Shown in pieces: positions 49,911 through 60,252 of a stretch of DNA of 64,000 bases. Every line of letters begins with the position of its first letter. Within the stretch, counting starts at the first letter, position 1. The DNA lies in the NCBI RefSeq assembly GCF_014805625.2, contig NW_023998439.1, positions 588,846 through 652,845 on the forward strand, written 5' to 3'. This stretch comes from Glossina fuscipes. Lineage: Eukaryota; Arthropoda; Insecta; Diptera; Glossinidae. Below the pieces are notes generated by a model that was given only the letters and a program-made list of their open reading frames with translations, had not been told where the DNA came from and searched no databases. The position numbers were made by a program, and so were the translations under genes.

Positions 49911-51559
49911 CGGTTATTAATACTGCCAAATTTGAATAACTATGCATTTGAAGTTTATTAGATTGTGTGTCATGTCATACACGACAAATATATCATGTTA
50001 TAATATTATATTTTTTACGCATGAATTCTTTCTAGAAATAATGCAGGAGTTTTGTAATAAAATAAAAACTTTTCAGATTTTCAGAAAATTTCCTCATGAT
50101 ATTTAAAACGACCCTTATAACTACATTATAATGAAATAAAATAAAATATTATTTAGGATATTGAGTAAGTAGATCAACTTATGTATAAGCCAAGTTGTCA
50201 AGCTGAGTAGCTTTTCATATTCACCAATTAAAAAATTCCACTATGAAGATTAGAATTTGATCCTCTGATTAGAATCCATCTTGGATGGAATTATTCACTT
50301 TTATTTCTCTTTGTTCTTTACTTTACATTTGCTCATTAGGGAATAAAACTCTGTATCTTTGGAAGCAAGTTTTAGTACAAAAAATATTAATTAGAGAGTA
50401 ATAAAATATTTATTTCATATTTTTTCTACTTCGTTTGGTCTCTGAAGCTTACCTTAATAGAGGTGGATTTCGTTCGTAGCGGGAAATTAAACAAAAGTAA
50501 GAAAAAAATTTATACTTTAAATCTTCATTTCAATGGACAGATAACAGCTTAACACAACATATCATTGCTAATGATAAAAATCTCTGCAAGTGTGTATATG
50601 CGTGTGCATGTGTGTGTCTGTATGTATGTAAATCAATCATGTTTTAAAAAATCTACAGCATACTGCAGTCATTGTGGAGTTTTGATGAGACCGCATCAAA
50701 CAATCTGTTATCGGATTGAATTGCGTTATACAAGGGAAGAGAGATGATTGCGTTCAGGCTGGGAATTAACAGAAGAAGAAGAAAAAGAAATAAAAAACAA
50801 AACAAAATTAAAAAAAAAGCAATATCACACATACAAACGTGTAGATATCAAGCTTAGCACGCACTGATTGTGGTCTGGATGTTGTAATGAACTTTTTCCA
50901 TTTTTACTGGCATACCGTTAGTGCTGTAGTACTTGAAGTAACTAACCGGGCAATTTATTGTTAGTTCCACATAGCGTGTGTATATGTGTATGTGTGTCTG
51001 TGTGTACGTACATGTATGTATACGACAACTGCATGCATATAAAGACGACATATGAAACGGAACACTAGCACAAGTTAATAGCTTTAGTAGCATATGTCAA
51101 CTGCGTATATAAATGTATATATATATATATATATATAGGTATATCCATATATACTCATAAATCGTAGCGTTTTCCTAGGTATGCACATTCACGTATACTT
51201 CTACTTACCTGTATTTATGTGCAACTGTTTATAAATAGATATCACAGTTGTTTTCTATGGTTTAGAATTTGTTTCTGTGGTAAATCGTCTAATAGTTGTA
51301 CTAATTAAAACCTGCAACTTCTGCAGTGAATATATATATATATATATATATATATGAGTATTTGAAAAAAAAATATGTTTGACTAGCATTGCTAGGATAT
51401 TGAAATTGACAGCACACTCACACTCACACATCTAACAACAACGCCAACGAACATCTTCTTCATCCATGAAGCGAGGAAACAGATGCATTTGAAACCACAT
51501 AAAGATAAACAAGGACAACAATAACAAATATCGTATAACGAAGAGAAAAAATAAAAATT
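49911..51559. other. Intergenic; no gene supported
   Basis: AT-rich with a GT-rich patch at 50588-50630 and (TA)n at 51116-51137 and 51330-51355. No recognised coding exon. Confidence 0.5.
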
Positions 51560-51682
51560 TTAGTAATTAATCGAAAAAGTATTAAGCCTAATAATACAAA
51601 AAAATATAATATAATAATAAAATATGGATTAAATCAATATATAAATGGCGATCAATTAGAGGGCTCAATATTTTTTATATCG
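51560..51682. mobile_element. Possible 120-bp MITE
   Basis: The left end CGAAAAAGTATTAAGCCTAAT (51565) and the reverse complement of the right end, AAAAAATATTGAGCCCTCTAAT (51655-51677), form imperfect terminal inverted repeats around an AT-rich centre. The same end motif occurs singly at 20944 and as a possible pair at 11205/12256. Target-site duplication is not clear. Confidence 0.35.
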
Positions 51683-51934
51683 GCAAAGAATATACATACC
51701 CGTAGGTTAGATTATCAACAACATTAGAAACATGAACGTAGAGAAGAAAAGAAAGATGTCATTAACGTGTATAATAAATAACAGACAAACTATATTCACT
51801 GCAGTAGCGTATAAAGTTAAATGATGTACAAGAGCATCAGTGTTTTTCTATTATGTACCTGGCTGGCTGATGGTCTTCGTTTCCGTTTACGGAAATCACT
51901 GGGAAACTTAAAACTATCGTTGTGTGTTTTTATG

Positions 51935-51975
51935 CACACACACACACACACACACACAAACAAACACACACACAA
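51935..51975. repeat. (CA)n microsatellite
   Basis: About twelve CA units, then CAAACAAACACACACACA. Confidence 0.95.
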
Positions 51976-52739
51976 AAACAAAAGTAAAAACGGAAATTGT
52001 CAAATGCATTTTGTGATTATAAATACCGTTACAATTACAGACAGATAACAGTCGGTACACATTTAACAAGAAATAAATTCCAAATGAAATTCTGAATCCA
52101 GATATTTATGTTTATACCTATTATGGTTGTATGTATATATATATATATATATATGCTTTGACATAATAAACTTTTTCTTATGAAAATAGTTTGCTTGTAA
52201 CAAACAGTCTCTTATATTTTGTTAAGTTAATTAATATAAAGATTAATTAAGTAATATATTTATTGCATCCTATTCAAAACTATGATGAATTGCGTATTAA
52301 TTAAGGCAATTACAAATTGATGAAAATTAATTTTAATTGCAAATGCAATGGTGCACCTTCTTTCGCTAGAGTTCTCTTTACACGAATACGAAGCAACGCT
52401 AGTTGGGAAATCAAAGAGCTACTCACTTTTACTCGTGTACGATAACTGCGGCCATCACTTCCATTGGCTCCTTCTCTTTCACGTCATCTTTCTGATCATC
52501 ACCATCGTATTACATGAATAGGAGACATAAAACTTGAGTGACGGGTAAGAAAATTATATTCGGTCGTGGCCGAATCTGTTATATTCATCACCGTTATCAT
52601 TCTAAAAAAGACCCAAAAAGGTAAGGAACTAAATTTTCGTGCTCTATTATATGAAGTGGGCGTGGCAGCTATTATCAAAATAAAGATTTTTGTCGAACAG
52701 GCGTGCGGGCGTTTGCACACGTTTCCTTGGAAAAGTTAA

Positions 52740-53545
52740 ACTTACTTTCAACTTCTTTTGCAACTTGTTTTGTAGGCGACATCACAGATGCGCAAACGAA
52801 TCGTGTTTATGTGCATTCGAAATTTGAAACTGAACCAAGCATCTATATACTTTATGGAATTTTTGAAATTTTCTTCTGTGCCTTACAAAAGCATTGGAAA
52901 AAAACTTAAATTTTGATATACTATAATATTGAGTACACGTGGTCAATTTTTCACATTTCTTTAGAGGTACCAGAACATCGCCCAAAGAGTATACGTTCAA
53001 ATTTTTATACATTATCGTTTATAATTTATAAGTAATGAGCAAAAAAACCGAATCTTTTTCCTTATGAAAAACAGAGTTGTCCACACTTTACGTAATACTG
53101 TAGGCGTGTCCTTCGACCGATTTAGCCCGTTTTCAATCTATATAAAAACCTCAAGAAAGTAAAAACAAAATTTAATCACTTATAACTTTGTGTGGGCACG
53201 GGCTGAATTTTGGCATTTTTTCTTGTAAAAAGAAAAGTGTCTCGTAAACTAACTGTGGAAAATTTCAGTTTTCCAACTTGCATAATTTCCGAGCAACGAG
53301 CAAAAATCCAAAAATTTTTGTTAAAATAAAAAACGAAGTTGCGTTCAGTTTCCGTTCCACTGCGCGCTTCCATTACGACCAATTTGGGCCATTTTCAATA
53401 CCAACCTGCGTTCGGAAACTTCCAATGTTTCTATCAAATTTGAAGTCGATATCTAACAGAGTGTCAGCAACACACACCACACGGACGGACAGACATGGCT
53501 AAACCAATTCAGAATTTTATGCTGATCAAGGGTATATACACTTTA
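52740..53545 (-). mobile_element. Dispersed repeat family A, longest copy
   Basis: On the minus strand it begins with a short hairpin (ACTTTAGAG/CTCTAAAGT, 53540-53560), then GTATATACCCTTGATCAGC and the GAATTGGTTTAGCCATGTCTG core followed by TCCGTCCGTG. Next come TCGACTTCAAATTTGATAGAA, AATGGCCCAAATTGGTCGT, GCGCGCAGTGG, GGGCGATGTTCTGGTACC and a tail ending in CAAATTTCGAATGCAC. It matches 40100-40280 in the first part and 18600-18905 in the second, so the element is at least about 800 bp. Stops in all frames; no protein recognised. Confidence 0.65.
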
Positions 53546-54189
53546 GAGGGGCTCTAAAGTCTCCTTTATATAAAAGGAAAAGCAAGCACGAAATGAAAAG
53601 TTCTTTAAATTGGTGGCGAATATGACAAAGGGAAGCATTACTCCTTCATAGGCAGGGAGCCAATCTAACTAATCCAACGTTAGTTTAAGTAAATCCAAGG
53701 TACTGGAAAAGAATTCGAGAAATTATTTGCTACTTATTTGATTGTGAAACATTCGAGCACCTAAAGCACTCCAGCGTATAGAATATCGGTGATCGAATAT
53801 GACTGATCTAACTGAGATCAAAAGACGAGATGACATTTTAATTTATCAATTGCGTCTGACAAGGTTGCTGTCTAGAAACAGTTGATCTATCAACTGCTGA
53901 CCTATTCGAAAGTTCTTTGAGAGTTTGTGCTTGGTTTTCGTCCAATAAGTTTCGCAATTCATTGTCTTTGGTATGAAAATCGTCTCATTTAAGTCGTTGA
54001 GACAAACAATTGACAATTGAAATATGATGAAGGACGCGTCACGATAAGCTTCTGAACCTTTTTGATGGAAATGGAATTTTGAGTGCCTCGTGCGTTTAGC
54101 ATGGCCGTAAGCGGAATGGCTCAGTAATATTAAATGGAAAACAGTGGTCTTGTGTAGGGAATGATCAAGACCATTATATTTAACTGGTT

Positions 54190-54373
54190 TTTCTCGATGC
54201 CAATCATTGAACTACGAAGAAATGAACACACATGCACATACACACACAGGCCACGATATTTAATCGTTATGTATACCGATATTTCTCGTTCCCGATCGTC
54301 GAACTACGAAGAAATGAACAAACAGACACACGCACAGTTTTGGTTACGTTTATTAATACTGGCATCTCACCAT
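54190..54373. repeat. 92-bp tandem duplication (two diverged copies)
   Basis: TTTCTCG...GAACTACGAAGAAATGAACA...CACA occurs at about 54190 and again with offset 92 bp (GAACTACG at 54209 and 54301). Confidence 0.7.
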
Positions 54374-54611
54374 TTATATATACATTACATATACGATATA
54401 CGATGTTTGTGGCAAATTATGTGTTTTTGTTTTCTTACCCCTACAATTAATTTGCAATAGTACATAGGTATTCATCAGCAAAGTCTTTAGCAAAAAAAAA
54501 AAAAAAAGAACGCATAACGGAATCACGCTTACCATGGCAACTCCGCCTCAATCCGAGTAAAAGAGCTGGTATTTTCGACTGCAAGATCACCGAATTCTAA
54601 TCCAATATATA

Positions 54612-55071
54612 ACGTATTTTTCGGATTATAAGACGCACTTTAAATTTATAAAAGAGCCGATAGCCTGTGCTGCTAATGCTCAACGTCTTTTTTTTTAGTC
54701 TAAGAATTTATTTCATTAGTCTAAAATTATAATAATAATAATGATAATAATAATAAATTTATAAAACGATTTTTAGAAATTTACATTTTAATGTTACTTT
54801 CGGATCAAAAATTTTTATTTATTGTTAACATAACTCGTTGTGCAGCAATATTCAGTTCATCTTTACTCTCGGTATTATCACTCGTCTCGTTAATGTCACC
54901 GTTCGTATTACTTTCATCTCAAACATTGTTGTCGTACCTCACGTAGCTCATGTTTAGAGATGATTTATTGAAAAAATATGTTTAACGTGATCTTTGGACA
55001 ATAAAACGCATACAACATTTTGGTCCATTTTCTTATGTAAAAAGGTGCGTTTTATAGTCCGAAAAACACGA
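54612..55071. mobile_element. 460-bp MITE, pogo/Tc1-mariner-like, TA target site
   Basis: The left end ACGTATTTTTCGGATTATAAG (from 54612) and the inverted right end TCGTGTTTTTCGGACTATAAA (to 55071) form about 30-bp terminal inverted repeats continuing RACGCACYTTT. Each side abuts TA (54610-54611; 55072-55073). The minus strand of 54840-54955 reads as an acidic stretch (DINETSDNTESKDELN), which could be the remnant of a transposase C-terminal tail. The CGGAYTATAARRCGCAC end type is one I associate with widespread pogo-like MITEs. Superfamily assignment is tentative; the TIR structure is directly visible. Confidence 0.75.
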
Positions 55072-55390
55072 TACTTTTTTAATTTAACAAACTCCTATCA
55101 TTTTCCACATGGAAAAAGGTAATGCAATCTGAGTTCATGTATTGGAAAATCGCGAGAAATTGATTCCAGAAAATCTAAAATCAATTGTTTGTTTTTTGGT
55201 ATCCGTTTATAGATCAATATATTACTAAATATGAAAATATTCATCCTTCGATAATAAAGGGGAAAAAATATTGTCTACTATTTTATAATTTAATTAAAAA
55301 TGAACCACATTTTTTTTATACTAAACGCAAGAGTATTGCACATATGCAAAAAAAAAAAAAAAAAGAAGTCATATATGTTGGATATGGACT
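55072..55390. other. Sirt2 downstream region
   Basis: Contains a minus-strand ATTAAA-type candidate polyadenylation signal near 55291-55296 (plus-strand TTTAAT) and an A run at 55348-55363. No other feature seen. Confidence 0.35.
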
Positions 55391-57298
55391 TTATGACGAT
55401 TGTTTGTCTTTTTCTTTTCGCTGACGTTGCACAGCATTTTCTTTAGCTAAACGTTCATTTTCTGTTTTAATTAAATGGCTGAGCTCATCGGTCCAACCTA
55501 ATGCCCCAACCAAAGCCCATACACCGTCGTCACAGTCTCCAACATAAGCTATGTCGCGTGTATTATTTGGGCTATCAAACATTAAACCCGGCCCGCCGAA
55601 AAACCAATAACCCAAGCCTCCGTGATCGTTACCGCCCACTTTAGTCCGATTTATCAATAAACGTAAGCAACGTCGTCCGGCTCGATCGACCAATGAAGCA
55701 AATGGTTGCACTTCCAATGACGTTCCCATAATAATAAGTAAATCGCATTTGTTAAAATCTTTACCAGGTAAGGTATAAAATTTATCAGGTAAATTTTCAC
55801 CGAAAAAAACGATATCAGGTTTAACTACAGACTTGCAATTCGTACAAGTTGGCAACTTATCCGAAAATATTTGATCCTTCATCCATTCCATAGAGTACTG
55901 CATATCGCAGCCCATGCAATGATTAGTATAGAAGGTGCCATGAGCTTCTACCAACTTTTCATCCGGCACACCAGCCACTCTTTCTAAAGTGTCAATATTT
56001 TGGGTATAGTGGCGCAATAATAAGCCCTTTTCATGTAATAAGCGCACAAAATAATGCGAAGGTGTTGGATTAAACGAACCGGGATATAATTCTTTTGCTA
56101 AAGCAAAGAATGGCTTAGGATTTTGTTCAAAATAATGCGATTCAAAGATGGCCGATGGATGTGGAAGATTATATTTTTGTAAATTATCGTATAAACCAGA
56201 GCCCGGTGATCGAAAATCAGGAATACCAGCGGCTAAGCAATTTTTATTGAATGAATATTCAATATTAAATATGCAAATTAAAATAGATATTAACTTACAA
56301 GTAGAAATCCCAGCGCCCACCATAGTAATAATATTTTTAAAACCTTTAGTCTTCCAGTGCTCACATAAACCTTCAAAGGTTAGATCGTCGATAAGCTGTA
56401 GAAAAGGAAAAATTTTTAAATAACGATAATGATGATATTTAATAATCTACATATATACAACGATTTCAAAATAATGGTATGATTAGATCGAACTTGTCTA
56501 TTTTTATATTTTGTGGAAATCTTCGTTACCGACTAATAGGTGAATACAATCATGGACATGATTATTTCGAATCAAAATTTCAAATGTACTTTATAAAAAC
56601 TTTGATTACCTTATTTCTGATATAACAATTATTGCGAATATAAAGATTTACCTTTTTCCCTGTGCAGTCATCTTCATCCTGTGCAGTATTCAAATTCAAG
56701 TTTTGTGCAAAAAATTTACGCATCGCTTCCATAGTGCTATCTTCTTCTTCTAAACAATCTGGAAAATTAAAAAAACGAAAACAGCTTCAGTCCGTTTAAG
56801 TAAAAATTAAAAAAAAAAAAAGCGTTTCTGTGAATATTATATCAAAATTTTTATGTAATTCTAGTTTTTTTTTTTTTTTTTGTGTGTGTTGAGTGGAGAT
56901 GGACTAAGCCAATAAATTTTTGACTTATATGATTTAATTCTAATTATTTTTAAAAAAATTTTGATATAATATATATACAAGCTGTTCATTTTCAAATTTA
57001 TGTATGCTATCAAACTAAAAATAACGGTTTAAAATTTTGCATTCTGAGACACTCTTTGTTTTCATATAGCATATATATAAGCTATTCGTTTTCAAGCGCT
57101 ATCAAACTAAAAATAGTGGTTAAAAATGTTGCATTCTTAAAGACTCTCTGTTCAAAAGTTATTTATTTCTATCTTACGCTCTCTTGTTTGCTCTTCAATT
57201 TTTGTCTTACCCTTAGTGTATTCGGTCTCTTGATTGCTCTCTTCATTATTTTTATTTTTTTCTTTAGATGTTGTGGGTTTATCTTTGTCGTCACACAT
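55391..57298 (-). CDS. Sirt2: NAD-dependent protein deacetylase sirtuin-2 (377 aa, 4 exons)
   Basis: Class III deacetylase that removes acetyl or acyl groups from lysines with NAD+, mainly cytoplasmic in the family. Coding exons on the minus strand: 57298-57211, 56758-56652, 56395-56299 and 56232-55391, with introns of 452, 256 and 66 bp and GT-AG junctions. [10 protein letters not shown] (66-75) corresponds to the leucine-rich export-signal region of human SIRT2. GAGISTSAGIPDFR (92-105) binds NAD and is restored only by the 66-bp splice. The block [11 protein letters not shown] leads to catalytic His195; Zn cysteines are C203, C206, C227 and C230; then PDIVFFGE and [10 protein letters not shown] follow. 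Length matches human SIRT2 (389 aa). The N-terminal 30 residues are K/E/N-rich and poorly conserved. The start is the first ATG of the exon 1 frame, and exon 1 joins in phase at AAGG|GTAAGA. A second in-phase donor at 57177 would add 11 residues and change D30 to H. Divergent to the zinc-finger gene about 2.3 kb away. Confidence 0.95.
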
Positions 57299-58103
57299 TT
57301 TCGTTGATTTTATACTATTTCTCAATGATATTATTAAAATTTCGTTAACTTTAAAGAGTCGTTTAGCAATTAGTTGAACCGTTTTGCGCAAATTTGAACA
57401 AAAGTCAAAAAATAAAAAGAGATATGTTTTAATATATCTATGAAAACTTCAGATCCCAAACACAGCAGACGAAAACAAAACACAGTAAATTATAAAATAT
57501 ATCAGACGCTGCCACCTTTTTAAAAGCGCCCTGTACTTTACGTTAACGCATCGAAAAATACTAAATAAGCAATAAATTAATTGCTTTATGACACTGGTTT
57601 CTTAATCAAACAAAATTAATATTGAATTTTCGCCGTCAGCTACAATTTGCAATAATGCTTAGAAATATACAAACGAATATTATATAAACTGCATATATAT
57701 ATATATATAAATAAATACTTGATCAGTGTATATCTGCTTGACGGTTAAATCAGTACAAAACAATTGAAAATATGCATTGACAGTTGAAGAAACTGTACTT
57801 AGCCTATTTAATACTGAACTTTCTACTGTTACGACCCAAATCGCTTCGCAAGCTCACTTATAATTGGTTACCTTTGCGCTCATGATCAGTTGTAGCAATC
57901 TTACCATTATCTTCGTTTTGCCTTCAGTATGCTATATGTGTAAACTATGTTAAGTATACGAGTACGCTAGATTAATATATTGATATATTGTGAGAGAACT
58001 TTATAAGAGACCCGACATCTACATATATGAAACGATGCCATTTCTACGTGATGCATTGCCTTTGTATGATATGATATAACCATTATATCCACCTTATTAC
58101 ATT
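57299..58103. other. Sirt2 5' side / intergenic
   Basis: The Sirt2 5' UTR and promoter should lie just above 57298. I do not see a convincing TATA box or initiator. (TA)n occurs at 57693-57708. Confidence 0.4.
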
Positions 58104-58165
58104 ATTATTATTATTATTATTATTATTACAATTAATTTAGCTAAAAAAGACTTAAAGCACCAGCA
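58104..58165 (-). mobile_element. SINE 3' end fragment with (ATT)n tail
   Basis: The (ATT)n run at 58104-58130 and the following segment (GACTTAAAGCACCAGC..GTAAGCCTATTAGCGC) align with the tail and body of the 19217-19360 SINE (CTCTTAAAAGCACTAGC..CTAAGGCTATCGGCTC). The tRNA-like head is missing. Confidence 0.45.
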
Positions 58166-58222
58166 TGCATGTAAGCCTATTAGCGCATTTAAACATTGCT
58201 TGAGCTAGGCAGGCGCAATGAT

Positions 58223-58640
58223 GTGCACCTAATGTGGGTATCTGATCATCCGCGTGTTAAGAGAAACGAGAGAGCTGACTGTCTAAACCAACGAAGGAGA
58301 CCGAGGGACAATGTTAGATTGTAAACCTTTCTGTGACGTACTAAGAAGCCATGTTAATAGGCTGGTACCAAGATGGGCACAGAATAAATCGGATTGTCAC
58401 TGGAAACAACGGCAATCAAAAAGATTCATAAAATCTTTCGGTATGTCACATAAACTACTGAAAGTAAGAAAATGCGTCCCATTACGTTCTATGTGAATGG
58501 GAGGCCATCTGCAGAATCAGATAATAAATGTTTAGTGAGACGTTTTACAACGCTAGGCACGGTGTAGTGCTCTGATGCAACGAAGGTGGCGAAATTTATA
58601 AAAATCCTAAAATTGGATGGCTAGGACGAGTAGGGCGAGT
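58223..58640 (+). pseudogene. Non-LTR retrotransposon 3' relic (RNase H and C-terminal region)
   Basis: The frame from 58223 reads VHLMWVSDHPRVKRNERADC, matching the RNase H block xxLxWVPGHxGxxGNExAD of I/R1/LOA-type LINEs. Further on, PRWAQNKSDCHWKQRQSKRF resembles the 'W....gcrqsK.f' segment found between RNase H and the C-terminal zinc knuckle, and VAKFIKILKLDG near 58586-58621 resembles the final 'FI...gwL' segment. Stops and frameshifts interrupt it, so it is dead. The downstream AAT-rich tract (58649-58671) may be its tail. Confidence 0.6.
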
Positions 58641-58644
58641 ATAG

Positions 58645-58768
58645 TAGATATAATAATTATAATAATAATAACGCTGGCGGCTTTACTAAAAACTGTACTT
58701 GAGATTTAAACCTCGACCATGGAATTGTTAGTCGAGATTGTTTGTCTACTCAGCCACTCGGGCGGCTT
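58645..58768 (-). mobile_element. tRNA-derived SINE with clear A and B boxes
   Basis: The minus strand begins CCGCCCGAGTGGCTGAGTAG: box A TGGCTGAGTAG (58756-58746) fits TRGYNNARNNG exactly. It is followed after 33 bases by box B-like GGTTTAAATCTC (58712-58701). The body continues AAGTACAG..AAAGCCGCCAGCG and ends in a (TTA)n-type tail. The head resembles a class II tRNA (Ser or Leu). It is not a functional tRNA: no anticodon or acceptor stem can be closed. Confidence 0.6.
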
Positions 58769-59728
58769 ACTTGACAACAATGTACTATATATATATATTC
58801 TATATATTATTCTATTATAATACAGAAGAATTATATTCATTCTATTATATATTTCTATTTTTAAATATTATAAAACAATGTTTACAAGATTTTATGAAGG
58901 CAAGCAAATAAATGCACTTACCGCAGCAAAACTTTAAACCTTTTTTTTCATGTCAAATGTGGACGTAGGTATGTAAATCCGCTTGTAAGATTCCTTTCTT
59001 TTATCTATATAATTTCTTTCTGTATTTGTGGCGAAAAAGGATGCCTTTACTCTGAATAATATTTCCAAAGGAAAATCTTCCAATGAAATACACATCTTCT
59101 TTGTTTGACCAAGCGTGTGCTCATCTTGAGCACCAACGTTTTCAAGGAATTTTTTTGTTTTTTATAAAAATGCGTTCACTACAAGGCCGTACAATATATA
59201 GCGATTTAAGTTTTCCTCGAGTCTAAGAATATATTTTAGGTTAAAGCGGAGATTTGAAAAATTAAAAATAAGAAATATCGATAAATTCGTTTTATACCAT
59301 TTTGCAACTTTATTCATTTACTTATTTATTTATTTTTCATTTTCTAAATCCATAAGATCGAATACAACACTGTTGGGTACCACGCTAAGTTTATTAAATG
59401 CAACCCTACAATGAAATTGTCATCAATTCTGTTATGATAATTTGACAAATTGACCAACCCCAGCTGTTTGTTTTCTTTTCCTGAAAATTTTTTCTTCGCA
59501 TCCCAAAATTTTGGAGCGTATATTTTCAGAAGATAAAAATTTAAGTGAAATTTGTTTTAGATTTTTGAATAATAGAAAGAAGCAAAAATTTTTTTTAATA
59601 AAAATTTTATAAATAATTGTTTAAGTAATGCAAAAGTGAAACAGGTCCCGGTGATAATTTCAGACCAGAATTGGCTGATTAGCAGTCAAAACACGTTGCC
59701 ACAGTGGCAAGCAAAGCAGACTAGTTGG
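58769..59728. other. Upstream region and 5' UTR exon of the zinc-finger gene
   Basis: The non-coding first exon ends at 59728 (TTGG|GTAAGTAT, an excellent donor). Its 5' end is not determinable by eye; it probably lies within the last few hundred bases. No clear TATA box is visible. The upstream part is AT-rich intergenic sequence. Confidence 0.5.
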
Positions 59729-59871
59729 GTAAGTATATGTTTGGTACAGGCAGCTTATAGGCAAAGACAAAAGCGCGGTAATTTTCTATAGTAATCGTAT
59801 GGATTTATTATTAGAAGATTTGTGTTTTTTTTTTTTTATGATTTTGCAATTCCTACGATTTTGTTTTATAG
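59729..59871 (+). other. Predicted 5' UTR intron
   Basis: 143-bp GT-AG intron: donor GTAAGTAT at 59729 and acceptor TTTTGTTTTATAG ending at 59871 after a pyrimidine-rich tract. Confidence 0.6.
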
Positions 59872-59880
59872 TTGGTTTTA

Positions 59881-59940
59881 ATGAAAACATCTTTAGAGGA
59901 CAATAAGGGCTCAAGCTATGTCACATTAATAGTTGGATAA
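59881..59940 (+). promoter_or_regulatory. Upstream ORF, 19 codons
   Basis: An ATG in the leader opens a 19-aa frame (MKTSLEDNKGSSYVTLIVG) that stops at 59938-59940, 37 bp before the main start. It could reduce translation of the zinc-finger protein if the predicted leader is right. Confidence 0.45.
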
Positions 59941-59970
59941 TCGTATATACGCTCGAATACAACATACCTC

Positions 59971-60252
59971 ATGAAAAATGCACCTCAATCATGCCACTGC
60001 AGTGAGTGCGGCCGCCATGGCCAATTATCAGCACTACGCGCCCGCTCAAATTTCTTCAACACATGGTGTCACCACATCAACGGGGCAACAACAGACAACA
60101 ATTACGGCAGCCGGTTTACAGCAAACGCCGTTCACGTTACATCAATTAACAGCTGTACAGGCTATCCAACATCCGACGCATCAGGCCATTATACATCCAC
60201 AGCATCCGTTAGTTCATTTATTAGATATCTCAACTACGGCCACTACCAATAA
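59971..60252 (+). promoter_or_regulatory. Overlapping upstream ATG frame
   Basis: An ATG seven bases before the main start opens a 93-codon frame in another phase, running inside the zinc-finger coding sequence. Its context (C at -3) is poor compared with the main ATG (A at -3), so leaky scanning is expected. The encoded peptide has no conserved look and I do not call it a gene. Confidence 0.4.

Noticed and set aside
54840..54955. Acidic open stretch inside the MITE as an independent gene
   Set aside because: It is bounded by the element's inverted repeats, is short, and is better explained as a transposase remnant.
57299..57391. 31-residue basic N-terminal extension of Sirt2 that could look like a mitochondrial presequence
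   Set aside because: The frame is open but begins with TTG, with no upstream ATG before a stop. The first ATG at 57298 is the sensible start.
58645..58768. Functional tRNA gene (box A and box B present)
   Set aside because: The acceptor, D and T stems do not close and no anticodon arm is identifiable. The copies are diverged repeats with tails.
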